The position numbers were made by a program, and so were the translations under genes. 64,000 bases of DNA from Bacteroides sp. GTDB taxonomy: Bacteria; Bacteroidota; Bacteroidia; Bacteroidales; Bacteroidaceae. The notes beneath the pieces are model-generated. The model made no database searches. It was not told the DNA's origin and was given only the letters and a program-made list of their open reading frames with translations. Each line of letters starts with the position of its first letter. Positions within the stretch are counted from its first letter, which is position 1. Location: NCBI GenBank assembly GCA_021202275.1, contig JAJQDI010000026.1, positions 72,169-136,168 on the forward strand. Reading direction: 5' to 3'. Positions 45,012 to 54,877 of this stretch are shown piece by piece.

Positions 45012-45905
45012 ATGAAGCAAACAAAGGACATGGAATTGAAGTGGATCAAAACACTGACACTTGCTGCGGCAGCCTTATTCAGCCTGAATTCTTTTTCGCA
45101 GGATCTGATCGCCCGACAGGCACCTATTGATAAAAAACTGAAAACGGTAGATTCGCTGGCTCTGCAAAAGCAGATCAAAGCGGAACAGGCGGAATATCCG
45201 GCACTGGATATTTATCCGAACTGGACCAACCAATTCGTCAACTCGTACGGAAGCACGGCTATCGTTCCAGATACGTACGAAATAGATCTGACGGATTTTG
45301 CTATGCCTACCACCAATACCCGCATCACTTCTCCCTTCGGACCCCGCTGGAGACAGATGCACAATGGCATTGATATCAAAGTACAGATCGGAGATACGAT
45401 CGTTTCCGCTTTCGACGGGAAAGTGCGTATCGTGAAGTTCGAACGCCGCGGCTACGGCAACTATGTAGTGATCCGTCATGACAATGGGCTGGAAACGGTG
45501 TACGGACACCTTTCCAAGCACTTAGTGAAAGAAAACCAGCTGGTGAAGGCCGGTGAGCCTATCGGTCTGGGAGGCAATACGGGACGTTCTACCGGTTCGC
45601 ACCTGCATTTCGAGACCCGTTTCTTAGGTATACCCATCAACCCGGCCCTGATGTTTGATTTTCCACGGCAGGATATTGTAGCAGATACGTATACATTCCG
45701 CAAAAATACCAAAGGAAACTCCAAAGGCGGTTCCAATACCCAGCTGGCCAGCAACGGCACCATCAGGTATCACAAAGTGAAGTCCGGTGATACGCTATCC
45801 AAGATCGCCAAACAGCAAGGGGTATCCATTGATACGTTGTGCAAGCTGAATGGTATCAAGCGCACCACTACTTTGCGCATCGGGCAGGTATTGCGCTGCT
45901 CGTAA
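45012..45905 (+). CDS. M23 peptidoglycan endopeptidase with LysM domain
   Basis: 297 aa (a start at 45030 is also possible, giving a tighter signal peptide KTLTLAAAALFSLNSFSQ). M23/LytM metalloprotease domain with RQMHNGIDIKVQIGD and GSHLHFETRF supplying the zinc ligands, then a C-terminal LysM (HKVKSGDTLSKIAKQQGV). Cuts peptide cross-links in the cell wall during growth or division. Ends at a strong terminator. Confidence 0.93.
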   Translation: MKQTKDMELKWIKTLTLAAAALFSLNSFSQDLIARQAPIDKKLKTVDSLALQKQIKAEQAEYPALDIYPNWTNQFVNSYGSTAIVPDTYEIDLTDFAMPTTNTRITSPFGPRWRQMHNGIDIKVQIGDTIVSAFDGKVRIVKFERRGYGNYVVIRHDNGLETVYGHLSKHLVKENQLVKAGEPIGLGGNTGRSTGSHLHFETRFLGIPINPALMFDFPRQDIVADTYTFRKNTKGNSKGGSNTQLASNGTIRYHKVKSGDTLSKIAKQQGVSIDTLCKLNGIKRTTTLRIGQVLRCS

Positions 45906-45965
45906 GCTGTTAAAAAGACCTATTATTTGGATCATTAGCCAGGGCTATCCCCCTGTTGTATAGAT

Positions 45966-46016
45966 AATGAAAAGAGGGTGATTTTATATTAATTAAAATC
46001 ACCCTCTTTTCATTAT
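45966..46016. terminator. Intrinsic terminator, bidirectional
   Basis: About 21-bp stem AATGAAAAGAGGGTGATTTT / AAAATCACCCTCTTTTCATT around a TATTAAT-type loop; A/T-rich ends give U-tracts on both strands. Separates the M23 gene from the DUF1599 operon. Confidence 0.88.
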
Positions 46017-46056
46017 TCTTGATTTATTGCTACCTTTGTAATCAATTTGCAAGGAG

Positions 46057-46599
46057 ATGAAAGATACGAGATCACAATTCGAACATGTCATAGCCCTTTG
46101 CCGGGATCTGTTTGTCAAGAAGCTTCACGATTATGGACCTTCGTGGCGTATCATGCGTCCGGCCTCTGTCACCGATCAGATTTTTATCAAAGCCAACCGC
46201 ATCCGGAGCATAGAGACCAAAGGAGTGAATCTGGTGGGCGAGGACATCCGTTCGGAATTCATAGCCATTGTCAATTATGGGATCATCGGGCTGATGCAAC
46301 TGGAAAAAGGATATGGCGATCCGACCGATATGACGGTAGACGAAGCCATCGCCCTCTATGATCGCTTCGCCGGGGAAGCCCTGGAACTGATGATGGCCAA
46401 GAACCACGATTACGACGAAGCGTGGCGAAGCATGCGCGTGAGTTCGTATACAGATCTGATCCTGATGAAGATTTTCCGTACCAAACAGATCGAAGCCCTG
46501 GAGGGAGATACCCTGGTGTCCGAGGGGATTGATGCCAACTACATGGATATGATTAATTATTCGGTTTTCGGGTTGATCAAAATAGAATTTGGAGAATAA
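46057..46599 (+). CDS. DUF1599 (Nmad1-like) protein
   Basis: 180 aa composed of two similar halves: [16 protein letters not shown] and [16 protein letters not shown] each followed by a KANRIRSIE / [11 protein letters not shown] segment. This is the DUF1599 domain, linked by others to nucleotide modification, with no tested function I can name. First gene of an operon with the DoxX-like/tpiA ORF, whose start lies inside its last 11 nt. Confidence 0.85.
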   Translation: MKDTRSQFEHVIALCRDLFVKKLHDYGPSWRIMRPASVTDQIFIKANRIRSIETKGVNLVGEDIRSEFIAIVNYGIIGLMQLEKGYGDPTDMTVDEAIALYDRFAGEALELMMAKNHDYDEAWRSMRVSSYTDLILMKIFRTKQIEALEGDTLVSEGIDANYMDMINYSVFGLIKIEFGE

Positions 46600-48667
46600 G
46601 ACCACACATACGATACTGTTGATATGGACCAATCTCTGTCGGTTTGTACTGGCGGGGTTGTTCCTTTTTTCCGGATTTGTCAAAGCCGTAGATCCGCTGG
46701 GATTTACCTATAAGATACAAGACTATCTGGTAGCGTTCGGGGTGGCCGAATGGTTCCCGTTCTTCTTTCCGCTATGTGTGGCCATCTTTGTCTCTGCCAT
46801 AGAGTTCTGTATCGGTGTATTCCTGTTTTTCGGTATCCGCAGGCACCTGGCTGTTACCCTGGCATTGCTGTTGATGCTTTTTATGACCCCGCTCACCCTG
46901 TATCTGACCCTTGCCAATCCGGTATCGGATTGCGGATGTTTCGGAGATGCCTGGATACTGACCAACTGGCAGACCTTCTGGAAAAATGTAGGTTTGCTGA
47001 TTGCGGCTGTCACCCTGTTCCGTTGGCGGAAACTCCTGGTGCGCTTCATCAGCCGCAAGTCTGAATGGCTGGTCTCCATGTATACCCTGATCTTTATTTT
47101 CTTCCTCTCCTTTTATTGCCTGCGTTATCTGCCGATATTGGATTTCCGCCCCTACCGGATCGGTACCGATATCCGCCAGGCCATGGCTATTCCCGAAGGA
47201 GCGCAGCCGGCAGTCATCGAAACGGTGTTTATCCTGGAAAAGGAGGGAAAGAGACAGGAGTTTACCCTTGAAGACTATCCGTATGAAGACAATAGCTGGC
47301 AGTTTGTAGACAGAAAGGATGTGGTACTGGAAAAAGGCTACGAACCTCCGATCCATGATTTTTCTCTGACGGAGACACAGACTGGTGAAGATATCACCGA
47401 TCTAGTATTGACTGATCCCGGCTATAGCTTTCTGTTGGTGGTTCACCGGGTAGAACTGGCAGACGACAGCCGGATTGATCTGATCAATGAGATCTATGAC
47501 TACAGCCAGGAACATGGGTCTGGTTTTTACGCGCTCACCTCTTCGCCCGACGAGGAGATTGAATCGTGGAGAGACCGGACCGGAGCAGAGTATCTGTTCT
47601 GCCGGGTAGATGACATTACCTTGAAAACCATCATACGCGCCAATCCCGGATTGCTTCTGATCCGCGACGGGGTGGTTCTCCGGAAATGGAGCAATGCCCG
47701 TATACCGGATGAGTATGTGTTGCACGATAAGCTGGAAAATCTGGAGCTGGGGCAGTTGGAGGTACCCAAAGACGCTTCTATCATCGGTAAGGTTTTTCTC
47801 TGGTTTGTCATCCCTTTGCTGCTGGTATTGGCTGTAGACTTTTTCTTTATCAAAAGGAGAAGTTCAGAGAAAGAAGAAGATACATATCACATAAACCCTT
47901 TAATAACAAACAAAATGAGAAAAAACATTGTTGCAGGAAACTGGAAAATGAACAAGACCCTTCAGGAGGGTATCGAATTGGCTACCTCTTTGAACGAAGC
48001 GTTGGCCGGAGAAACACCCAAGTGCGATGTGGTGATCTGTACCCCTTTTATCCACCTGGCCTCTGTGACTCCCGTCGTAGACGCGGAGAAGATCGGTGTA
48101 GGTGCCGAAAACTGTGCGGATAAAGAGGCCGGTGCGTATACCGGAGAGGTGTCTGCCGCTATGGTTGCCTCTACCGGAGCCAAGTATGTGATCCTGGGAC
48201 ACTCCGAGCGTCGGGCCTATTACGGAGAGACCGTAGAGATCCTGCGGGAGAAGGTGAAACTGGCGCTGGCCAATGGGCTGACTCCTATTTTCTGTATCGG
48301 TGAGGTGCTGGAAGAGCGTGAAGCCGGAAAGCAGAATGAAGTCGTTTTCGAACAACTGGCTTCTGTATACAGCCTTTCTCCGGAAGACTTCTCTAAGATC
48401 GTATTGGCTTATGAGCCGGTATGGGCCATCGGTACGGGTAAGACCGCTACCTCTGCTCAGGCTCAGGAGATCCATGCCTATATTCGTTCTACGATTGCGG
48501 AGAAATACGGTCAGGAGATCGCCGGCCAGACTTCTATCCTGTACGGAGGAAGTTGCAACGCCTCTAACGCGGCGGAATTGTTTGCCAACCCCGATGTGGA
48601 TGGCGGACTGATCGGTGGCGCTTCTCTGAAGGTGGCCGATTTCAAGGCTATCATTGACGCGTTTTAA
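46589..48667 (+). CDS. DoxX-like membrane protein in one reading frame with triosephosphate isomerase
   Basis: A 692-codon frame. Residues 1-165 are a DoxX/MauE-type four-helix bundle ([32 protein letters not shown]), residues 165-425 a periplasmic domain between two more helices, and residues 443-692 a complete triosephosphate isomerase. No stop codon separates them: TAATAA before the tpiA ATG is out of frame. In relatives I recall the two are separate genes in this order. The start is TTG 46589 inside DUF1599; no in-frame ATG lies near. Either a true fusion, or tpiA is also started internally, or a one-base lesion removed the first stop. Confidence 0.75.
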   Translation: MENKTTHTILLIWTNLCRFVLAGLFLFSGFVKAVDPLGFTYKIQDYLVAFGVAEWFPFFFPLCVAIFVSAIEFCIGVFLFFGIRRHLAVTLALLLMLFMTPLTLYLTLANPVSDCGCFGDAWILTNWQTFWKNVGLLIAAVTLFRWRKLLVRFISRKSEWLVSMYTLIFIFFLSFYCLRYLPILDFRPYRIGTDIRQAMAIPEGAQPAVIETVFILEKEGKRQEFTLEDYPYEDNSWQFVDRKDVVLEKGYEPPIHDFSLTETQTGEDITDLVLTDPGYSFLLVVHRVELADDSRIDLINEIYDYSQEHGSGFYALTSSPDEEIESWRDRTGAEYLFCRVDDITLKTIIRANPGLLLIRDGVVLRKWSNARIPDEYVLHDKLENLELGQLEVPKDASIIGKVFLWFVIPLLLVLAVDFFFIKRRSSEKEEDTYHINPLITNKMRKNIVAGNWKMNKTLQEGIELATSLNEALAGETPKCDVVICTPFIHLASVTPVVDAEKIGVGAENCADKEAGAYTGEVSAAMVASTGAKYVILGHSERRAYYGETVEILREKVKLALANGLTPIFCIGEVLEEREAGKQNEVVFEQLASVYSLSPEDFSKIVLAYEPVWAIGTGKTATSAQAQEIHAYIRSTIAEKYGQEIAGQTSILYGGSCNASNAAELFANPDVDGGLIGGASLKVADFKAIIDAF
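47915..48667 (+). CDS. tpiA: Triosephosphate isomerase (domain or independently started gene)
   Basis: 250 aa if started at ATG 47915. Interconverts dihydroxyacetone phosphate and glyceraldehyde 3-phosphate. [11 protein letters not shown] (catalytic Lys), [14 protein letters not shown] (catalytic His) and [16 protein letters not shown] (catalytic Glu), ending [15 protein letters not shown]. Full length and intact, with no sign of decay. The ATG is preceded by AACAAACAAA, a leaderless-like A-rich context usual for Bacteroidetes starts, so internal initiation is plausible. Confidence 0.95.
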   Translation: MRKNIVAGNWKMNKTLQEGIELATSLNEALAGETPKCDVVICTPFIHLASVTPVVDAEKIGVGAENCADKEAGAYTGEVSAAMVASTGAKYVILGHSERRAYYGETVEILREKVKLALANGLTPIFCIGEVLEEREAGKQNEVVFEQLASVYSLSPEDFSKIVLAYEPVWAIGTGKTATSAQAQEIHAYIRSTIAEKYGQEIAGQTSILYGGSCNASNAAELFANPDVDGGLIGGASLKVADFKAIIDAF

Positions 48668-48689
48668 TAGCGCGGTATAACTTTTATCT

Positions 48690-48762
48690 GAGGATGTGCC
48701 AAACGTGTACACCTACAGGATAGAACCCTGTCGGAGATTCCTATGCGATTGACACATCCTCC
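48690..48762 (+). ncRNA. Candidate structured element between tpiA and the SPOR gene
   Basis: A closing stem GAGGATGTGCCAA / TTGACACATCCTC (12 of 13 pairs) brackets about 46 nt that contain at least two small hairpins (ACAGG..CCTGT at 48715-48731; GGAGATTCC). It is followed by a T-rich stretch (TATTCTTTTTT). It may be a multi-branched regulatory RNA or an elaborate terminator of tpiA; it lacks the conserved bases of a tRNA. Confidence 0.4.
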
Positions 48763-48777
48763 TATTCTTTTTTATAT

Positions 48778-49233
48778 ATGAAGAATTATCTGTTTTATCT
48801 AAGTCTGTTACTCCTGTCGGGCAGTTCTTTATCTGCCATTGCGCAGGAACGGAATATTGTACAGGATCTGCAACGTTATGAGCCCGGGCAAGGCCGTGTA
48901 ACGATCCATCAGGATCCCCGTTTGGAAGCGTTGGTCGGAAGGCAACACCTCGGAGGTGACGGCGTGTTGAAAGTTTCCGGATACCGGGTACAGGTATACG
49001 CAGGTAATAATTCCCGCGAAGCACGCGACCAGGCACAGAACACAGGCAATCGCGTAAAGACTTATTTCCCGGAAATGAAGGTGTATACCTCTTTTGTTTC
49101 TCCCCGCTGGCTCTGCCGCGTGGGCGACTTCCGTAGCATCGAAGAGGCCGACGCGGCCATGCGCAGGTTGAAAAGTACAGGTGTGTTCCGGGAAGTATCT
49201 ATTGTAAAAGAACAAATAAACGTGCAGCTATAA
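48778..49233 (+). CDS. Secreted SPOR-domain protein
   Basis: 151 aa. Signal peptide ([21 protein letters not shown]), then a SPOR domain in the C-terminal 80 residues: [57 protein letters not shown] domains bind denuded glycan strands at division sites. Between tpiA and folE, 8 nt upstream of the latter. Confidence 0.9.
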   Translation: MKNYLFYLSLLLLSGSSLSAIAQERNIVQDLQRYEPGQGRVTIHQDPRLEALVGRQHLGGDGVLKVSGYRVQVYAGNNSREARDQAQNTGNRVKTYFPEMKVYTSFVSPRWLCRVGDFRSIEEADAAMRRLKSTGVFREVSIVKEQINVQL

Positions 49234-49241
49234 ACAACACT

Positions 49242-49838
49242 ATGTCTGAGAACGAAGAAACATCTCCTGTACTGGAGGAACTGAAAGGACACTACCAAAG
49301 TATACTGACACTTCTGGGAGAAGATGCCCAGCGGGAAGGCCTGCTCAAAACACCCAAACGTGTGGCCAAGGCCATGCTTACCCTGACCAAAGGATATCGG
49401 ATGGACCCGCATGAAGTGCTTCGCTCCGCCCGGTTCCAGGAGCCTTACAGCCAGATGGTCATTGTAAAAGACATTGATTTCTTTTCACTTTGCGAGCATC
49501 ACATGCTTCCTTTCTACGGGAAAGCGCATGTGGCCTATATCCCCAACGGCTACATCACAGGTCTGAGCAAGATAGCCCGTGTGGTAGACATCTATTCGCA
49601 CCGTTTGCAGGTGCAGGAACGGCTGACACTCCAGATCAAAGAGTGTATCCAGGAAACACTGAATCCGCTGGGGGTGATGGTGGTGGTGGAGGCCAAGCAC
49701 ATGTGTATGCAGATGCGCGGGGTGGAGAAGCAGAATTCCGTGACTACGACCTCCGATTTTACCGGAGCCTTTAACCAGGCCAAGACACGGGAAGAATTTA
49801 TGAACCTGATCCGTCACAACGGCACGGCTTCTTTCTGA
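49242..49838 (+). CDS. folE: GTP cyclohydrolase I
   Basis: 198 aa. Converts GTP to 7,8-dihydroneopterin triphosphate, first step of folate synthesis. [20 protein letters not shown] (Zn Cys, catalytic His), [18 protein letters not shown], and [16 protein letters not shown] close the site. Ends the DUF1599 operon; convergent with dnaG. Confidence 0.96.
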   Translation: MSENEETSPVLEELKGHYQSILTLLGEDAQREGLLKTPKRVAKAMLTLTKGYRMDPHEVLRSARFQEPYSQMVIVKDIDFFSLCEHHMLPFYGKAHVAYIPNGYITGLSKIARVVDIYSHRLQVQERLTLQIKECIQETLNPLGVMVVVEAKHMCMQMRGVEKQNSVTTTSDFTGAFNQAKTREEFMNLIRHNGTASF

Positions 49839-49911
49839 CGGGACTCTTACCTGCTGCCAGACACATGCGGAGGCTTGATCAGGGAGAGGGGTCCCTCTGT
49901 TTGCAGGTGTA

Positions 49912-51906
49912 TCAGGAGGGAAGTACCACCCGGTCGCCCAGGTGCTTGGCCATAGCGTTCTGTATCTCCCGCATTTCCATGTAACGCTTCATGACGCTGT
50001 TGCATTTCTCTTCGTCATTCACTACCGCGGGGTCTTGCAGGGCCTGACGCAAGTGGCGCACCTCTTCGGTTACAATCGCACTTTTGAAGTTGACCATGAG
50101 CATGGGCACCAGATCCATGAGGCGTTCCGCTTCACTCACCAGGGTCTGGGTCTTCGAGTGGTATTTGCTCAGTTGGTATCTGTTGTCGATCAGGTCCGCG
50201 CTGAGCCGGCTGATCTCCGGATCGGGATGTGCCAGGAAGTACCGCTGTGCCACAAAACCCTCGTCTTTCAGGTGTTCCAGCGCTTCCGCCAGGATCTGGC
50301 GATGCTGTTTGTGATGGAAAGAGAGATCGTCCGCTTTTAGGTCGTTGTCGATGTATTCGATCACCGTGAAGTCCCTTTCTCCGTCGTCCCCGTCTACCTT
50401 GCACATGACTTTCTCGCCGTGGCGGATGAGTGCCTGTATGATGAGTCGCTCGGCCTGGTAGAATTCGCGTTTCTCTTTTCCCTCCTGGGGGATGTAGGAT
50501 TGATACTCATCCTGAAAAGGCGGGGTGGGCTGTCCGTTCTCCTGCGAGGCGGCCTGTGGTTGGGGTGAAGGCTGGGGCGACGGATACCCTTTCTCCTTCT
50601 GCGTGGCGATCAGCTTGGCTACTTCCGCCACCAGCAGTTTCTCTTCTACATGCAGCAGCTGGCTGCACTCTTTGATATATACCGACCGTACAATGGCTTC
50701 CGGTATCACGGAAATACTCCGTACGATGTCGTTGATCAGTTCGGCCCGTTTCAGAGGGTCTTTTCCGGCCTCGTCCAATAGCAGATTGGTCTTGAAACGG
50801 ATGAAATCTACTTCGTGAGCAGTGATGTAATTCTGAAAGTCGGTCGCGTTGTGTTTCCGCGCGAAGGAGTCGGGATCTTCCCCATCGGGCAGAAGTACCA
50901 CTTTGATGTGCATGCCCTCTTCCAGCAACATATCAATCCCCCGGATAGAGGCCCTGATGCCTGCTTTGTCTCCGTCGTAAAGTACGGTGATGTTGTTGGT
51001 AAACCGGTGGATCAGGCGTATCTGTCCCGGCGTGAGGGAGGTGCCCGAAGAGGACACCACATTCTCGATACCGGACTGGTGCATGGAGATCACATCCGTA
51101 TATCCTTCTACCAGGAAACAGCGGTCTTGTCTGACGATGGCTTGTTTGGCAAAGTAGATCCCGTATAGTTCACTGCTCTTGTGATAGATCTCTGATTCGG
51201 GAGAGTTGACGTACTTGGCCAGCTTCTTGTTGTCTGTCCCCAGGATACGTCCGCCGAAGGCTACCACTTTTCCCGACAGGGTATGTACCGGAAAGATCAC
51301 CCTGCCCCAGAACCGGTCCCGTATCTTCCCGTCTTCCGTTTCGTAGGCCAGACCGGTTTTGAGCAGGAATTCTTTTTTGAATCCCTTCTTCTGTGTCTCT
51401 CTGGAGAGAGCATCCCGTTCGTTGATGCTGAAGCCCAGCTGGAACTTCTCGATCGTGTCGTCGCGGAATCCGCGTTGGCGGAAGTAGGCCAGACCTATGC
51501 TTCGGCCATCGGCGTGGTTTTTCAGGATGTTGCAGAAATAGTCGCGGGCAAAGTTATTCACTACGAACATACTCTCCCGCACGTTCTGTGCCTGTTTCTC
51601 TTCCTGACTCAACTCCCTTTCTTTGACCTCGATGTTGTATTTCCGGGCCAGGAACTTCAGTGCCTCGTAATAGGTGAGCTGCTCATGTTCCATGATGAAA
51701 TGGACGGCATTCCCTCCCTTTCCGCAACTGAAACATTTGCAGAGTCCTTTGGCGGGAGAGACACTGAAAGAAGGGGTCTTTTCGTTGTGAAAAGGACACA
51801 GTCCTACATAGTTGACACCCCGTTTCCTGAGTGTCACAAAGTCCGATACCACATCAACGATCTGAGCGGCATCCAGGATCCTGTCTATGGTGGCCTGATC
51901 TATCAT
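49912..51906 (-). CDS. dnaG: DNA primase
   Basis: 664 aa from ATG 51906 (MIDQATIDRILDAAQIVDVV), preferred to an ATG 17 codons upstream that overlaps the promoter. Makes RNA primers at the replication fork. Zinc finger CPFHNEKTPSFSV..KCFSCGKGG, TOPRIM site VEGYTDVISMHQSG and LYDGDKAGIRAS, and a C-terminal helicase-binding domain after a Pro/Gln-rich linker (PSPQPSPQPQAASQ). Confidence 0.96.
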   Translation of the reverse strand: MIDQATIDRILDAAQIVDVVSDFVTLRKRGVNYVGLCPFHNEKTPSFSVSPAKGLCKCFSCGKGGNAVHFIMEHEQLTYYEALKFLARKYNIEVKERELSQEEKQAQNVRESMFVVNNFARDYFCNILKNHADGRSIGLAYFRQRGFRDDTIEKFQLGFSINERDALSRETQKKGFKKEFLLKTGLAYETEDGKIRDRFWGRVIFPVHTLSGKVVAFGGRILGTDNKKLAKYVNSPESEIYHKSSELYGIYFAKQAIVRQDRCFLVEGYTDVISMHQSGIENVVSSSGTSLTPGQIRLIHRFTNNITVLYDGDKAGIRASIRGIDMLLEEGMHIKVVLLPDGEDPDSFARKHNATDFQNYITAHEVDFIRFKTNLLLDEAGKDPLKRAELINDIVRSISVIPEAIVRSVYIKECSQLLHVEEKLLVAEVAKLIATQKEKGYPSPQPSPQPQAASQENGQPTPPFQDEYQSYIPQEGKEKREFYQAERLIIQALIRHGEKVMCKVDGDDGERDFTVIEYIDNDLKADDLSFHHKQHRQILAEALEHLKDEGFVAQRYFLAHPDPEISRLSADLIDNRYQLSKYHSKTQTLVSEAERLMDLVPMLMVNFKSAIVTEEVRHLRQALQDPAVVNDEEKCNSVMKRYMEMREIQNAMAKHLGDRVVLPS

Positions 51907-51926
51907 CTGTTCCGTTTTTACGCACA

Positions 51927-51957
51927 CAAATGTACTTCTTATTTTCGGATAATCCAA
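51927..51957 (-). promoter_or_regulatory. Promoter of dnaG
   Basis: Minus strand: TTG (51957-51955), 20 bases, TACATTTG (51934-51927), 20 nt before the ATG. Confidence 0.72.
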
Positions 51958-52069
51958 TCTTATGCCGGTTCCGGAAAACGAAATCAGACAGAAGCGTTTC
52001 CGGATTGTAAAAGGAGAAGTGGCGGTCGTCGGGTGAGGAACTCCGGCGGAGTTTCTGGCAGATAGTGTT

Positions 52070-52690
52070 TTATTGGATATGGTGCCGGATCTGTTGTGTA
52101 TAATCTTCCATAGCCCTCCGGATCACATCGTATGCTCCCTCTTTGCCGTAGATCCCTATGAGTTTCATGCGTGGGTTCTTGTTTGGCAACAGGTCTTTGT
52201 AAGTGGTGAAGTAATGCACCAGACGGTCGATGACCTTTTCGGGCAGTTGACGGATGTCTTCATAAGTGCCGTATACCAGGTCGTTCCTGAGTACACCGAT
52301 GATCTTATCATCCGCCTGCTGGTTGTCCAGGAGCCTGAGTCCGCCGATCGGACGGGCTTTCACGATGATATCTCCGTGGGTTACGTCTTTTTCCGTCAGG
52401 ATACAGATATCCAGCGGGTCGTTGTCTCCCTGGATATCAGTACGGCTGAGTGCGAGGTTGGTGAGTTCCGCTACCTGGTCTGCGCAATATATCCTGGGCA
52501 GGAAGCCATAGAGCGCGGGAACTATGTTGGAATATTGCTGCGGCCGGTCTATGGAGAGATAGCCGGAGGGTTTGTCTACTTCGTACTTCACCGTATCGGT
52601 AGGTACGATCTCAATGAAAGCGGTGACTTCCTGCGGTACGTTCTCTCCCAGCGAAATGCCATGCCAGGGATGGGCCTTATGTTTGTACAT
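52070..52690 (-). CDS. ppa: Inorganic pyrophosphatase
   Basis: 206 aa. Hydrolyses pyrophosphate; soluble family I type, with the metal-binding DIQGDNDPLDICILT and EIVPTDTVKYEVDKPSGYL. The longer N-terminus (MYKHKAHPWHGISLG) is as in Bacteroides. Single gene, upstream of the aromatic operon's terminator in the same direction. Confidence 0.94.
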   Translation of the reverse strand: MYKHKAHPWHGISLGENVPQEVTAFIEIVPTDTVKYEVDKPSGYLSIDRPQQYSNIVPALYGFLPRIYCADQVAELTNLALSRTDIQGDNDPLDICILTEKDVTHGDIIVKARPIGGLRLLDNQQADDKIIGVLRNDLVYGTYEDIRQLPEKVIDRLVHYFTTYKDLLPNKNPRMKLIGIYGKEGAYDVIRRAMEDYTQQIRHHIQ

Positions 52691-52801
52691 GATTTGTCCG
52701 GATTGTAAGAGGTTATATAGATCAGAGATCTGTTATTCTTTAAACACAACAACTAAAAGACTGCATCTGTTTGAATGTTTTGGCGATTTTGTCTGACCAG
52801 A

Positions 52802-52836
52802 TAAAAAAAGCCCGGTCTGTGAAAGACCGGACTTTG
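52802..52836 (-). terminator. Terminator of the aromatic amino acid operon
   Basis: On the minus strand AAAGTCCGGTCTTTC / ACAGACCGGGCTTTTTTT: a 9-11-bp stem with a 7-T run, located about 60 nt past the tyrA stop. Confidence 0.85.
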
Positions 52837-52893
52837 AAAAAGAATCAGGCAGTTCTGATTCTTTCATGCATTTCTTTTCTTTTTCTGTCTTGT

Positions 52894-53667
52894 CTACTGA
52901 AGATTGCGACGTATCTTGGTCAGGTACTTTTTCATACCTTCCGCGTCTTTGTCCTGGATGATCTCCAGCAGGTTTTTGAGCTCCCGGCGTATGTTCTCTA
53001 CCTGTGCCGGGGTGCGGGGATTGAAGAGGATCTCCTGCAACAAGTAGTCGTCTTCGTTGAGCAGGCCCTTCGCGATAGCCATGTGCTTTTTAAAGGTAGT
53101 ACCCGGAGCCTCCTGATGTTTCATGACCGCTGAGAATACCAGGGTAGAGACAAACGGGATGGAGAGCGAATAGGCCACCGTTTCGTCGTGCTCGTCAAAG
53201 GTATACTCAAAGATATTCAGGTTGAGGGTCTGATAGAGGTCTTTGAAGAAGACTTTTCCCAGGTGGTCGCTTTCACTGATCACAATGGCACTTTCGCTGC
53301 TCAGGTTGCTGAGGCTGGCAAAGGTGGGGCCAAACATCGGATGGGTGGATACATACCGGAAGCCACTCTCTTCGTAGAATGATTTCAGGCCTGTCTTTAC
53401 AGAAGCGATATCACTCAGGATGCAGTCTTTGCCCAATGCGGGTATTACCTGCCGGAAAGCCTCCAGGGTATATTTCACTGTAGCCGCGTTGATCACCAGT
53501 TCCGGTTCAAACTCCCGGATCTCTTCCAGCGTGGTGAAACGATAGGTGTTGTAGACAAATCTCAACTGATGGGGATTGGTGTCGTACACGGCTGTTTCGT
53601 GCTGGAAGCTCAGTATGTCGGTGAAGAAGGAGCCCATCTTTCCGGCCCCCAATATCAGGATTCTCAT
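52894..53667 (-). CDS. tyrA: Prephenate dehydrogenase
   Basis: 257 aa. NAD site RILILGAGKMGSFFTDIL, then NAATVKYTLEAFRQ, SDIASVKTGLKSFYEESG and THPMFGPTFASLSNLS. Oxidative decarboxylation of prephenate to 4-hydroxyphenylpyruvate in tyrosine synthesis. Lacks a fused mutase or ACT domain; the mutase is in the preceding gene. Last gene of the operon. Confidence 0.92.
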   Translation of the reverse strand: MRILILGAGKMGSFFTDILSFQHETAVYDTNPHQLRFVYNTYRFTTLEEIREFEPELVINAATVKYTLEAFRQVIPALGKDCILSDIASVKTGLKSFYEESGFRYVSTHPMFGPTFASLSNLSSESAIVISESDHLGKVFFKDLYQTLNLNIFEYTFDEHDETVAYSLSIPFVSTLVFSAVMKHQEAPGTTFKKHMAIAKGLLNEDDYLLQEILFNPRTPAQVENIRRELKNLLEIIQDKDAEGMKKYLTKIRRNLQ

Positions 53668-53688
53668 ATGATTTGTTTCTCCCTCCGG

Positions 53689-54753
53689 TTATTTGGCATT
53701 GATGATCTCTATCTGCTGACGCACAGACTCTTCATGGATGGCCTCGAAGACCTTTTTCATGAAATCCGCGTCCATACCGCAGGCTTCTCCCTGAGCCCCT
53801 CTTTTTTCGAGGATCTCGTTGTAGCGTCCGGTTTGCAGTACCGTGATGTTGTGTTCCTTCTTGTAGGTACCGATCTCCCGGGCGATGCGCATGCGTTTGG
53901 CCAGTTCTTCGATCAGGTTGTTGTCGCACTCATCGATCTGTTTGCGCAGTTCGGCCAGGTTCTCCGTGGTCTGGGTCTCCTTGCGGACCACCAGCAGGTT
54001 CAGGATATAATCCAGTACATCCGGGGCCACTTGTTGCGACGCGTCGCTCCATGCTTTGTCCGGATCGCAATGGCTTTCTACGATCAGCCCTTCGAAATTC
54101 AGGTCCATAGCCTGCTGACAAAGGGGAGCGATCAATTCGCGTTTTCCTCCGATGTGGCTGGGGTCACAGAAGATCGGCAGATCGGGATAGCGGCGGTGCA
54201 GCTCGATAGGGATGTGCCACTGGGGCAGGTTGCGGTAGATCTTCTTGTCGTAACTGCTGAATCCCCGGTGGATCACCCCCAGACGTCTGAGGCCCGCGTT
54301 GTAGATACGTTCCAGGGCACCGATCCAGAGTTCCAGGTCGGGGTTTACCGGGTTTTTGATCAATATCGGAATATCTACTCCTTTCAGTGCGTCGGCAATC
54401 TCCTGTACGGCAAAGGGGTTGGCTGTGGTACGGGCACCGATCCACAGTATATCTATGCCTGCCTTGAGCGATTCGTATACATGCTTGGCAGTAGCCACCT
54501 CGGTAGAGACATACATGCCGGTCTCTTTTTTTACGTTTTTCAGCCAGGTAAGACCTTCCACGCCGATGCCTTCGAAACCGCCCGGCTTGGTGCGGGGTTT
54601 CCAGATCCCGGCACGGAATATCTTCAGTCCTTTGTCTGCCAGCTGGCGTGCCGTACACATCACTTGCTCTTCCGTCTCTGCACTACAGGGTCCGGCGATC
54701 ACGATAGGTCTTTTGGGCTCCATGCCCGGTAATAAGATTGATTCGAATTCCAT
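53689..54753 (-). CDS. DAHP synthase / chorismate mutase fusion
   Basis: 354 aa. Residues 1-255 are a type I-beta DAHP synthase (PIVIAGPCSAETEEQVM, LWIGARTTANPFAVQ, IFCDPSHIGGKRE), which makes the first intermediate of aromatic synthesis. Residues 265-345 are an AroQ chorismate mutase (LRKQIDECDNNLIEELAKRM). Orthologues place the mutase at either end; here it is C-terminal. Feedback control by Phe or Tyr binding to the mutase part is known in such fusions but cannot be read here. Confidence 0.94.
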   Translation of the reverse strand: MEFESILLPGMEPKRPIVIAGPCSAETEEQVMCTARQLADKGLKIFRAGIWKPRTKPGGFEGIGVEGLTWLKNVKKETGMYVSTEVATAKHVYESLKAGIDILWIGARTTANPFAVQEIADALKGVDIPILIKNPVNPDLELWIGALERIYNAGLRRLGVIHRGFSSYDKKIYRNLPQWHIPIELHRRYPDLPIFCDPSHIGGKRELIAPLCQQAMDLNFEGLIVESHCDPDKAWSDASQQVAPDVLDYILNLLVVRKETQTTENLAELRKQIDECDNNLIEELAKRMRIAREIGTYKKEHNITVLQTGRYNEILEKRGAQGEACGMDADFMKKVFEAIHEESVRQQIEIINAK

Positions 54754-54791
54754 TTTTATCTGTTTTTTTAGTTCATTATTGTAATTGGTTT

Positions 54792-54838
54792 CCTGTAGAG
54801 ACGCAAGGCTTGCGTCTCAGCGTGCCGCATGGGAATGT
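54792..54838. repeat. Half AGACGCACG-type element inside the aromatic operon
   Basis: CCTGTAGAGACGCAAGGCTT, then GCGTCTCAG (hairpin, with AAGGCTT centre) and CATGGGAATG from the element's other side. It lies in the 124-bp gap between the DAHP synthase and aminotransferase genes and interrupts an otherwise tight operon. Confidence 0.7.
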
Positions 54839-54877
54839 ATGTTACAGGTAATCCCTGTTGATATATTTTTGATATAC

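Noticed and set aside
48690..48762. tRNA gene
   Set aside because: Length is suitable but the conserved T-loop and D-loop bases and a proper anticodon arm are missing.
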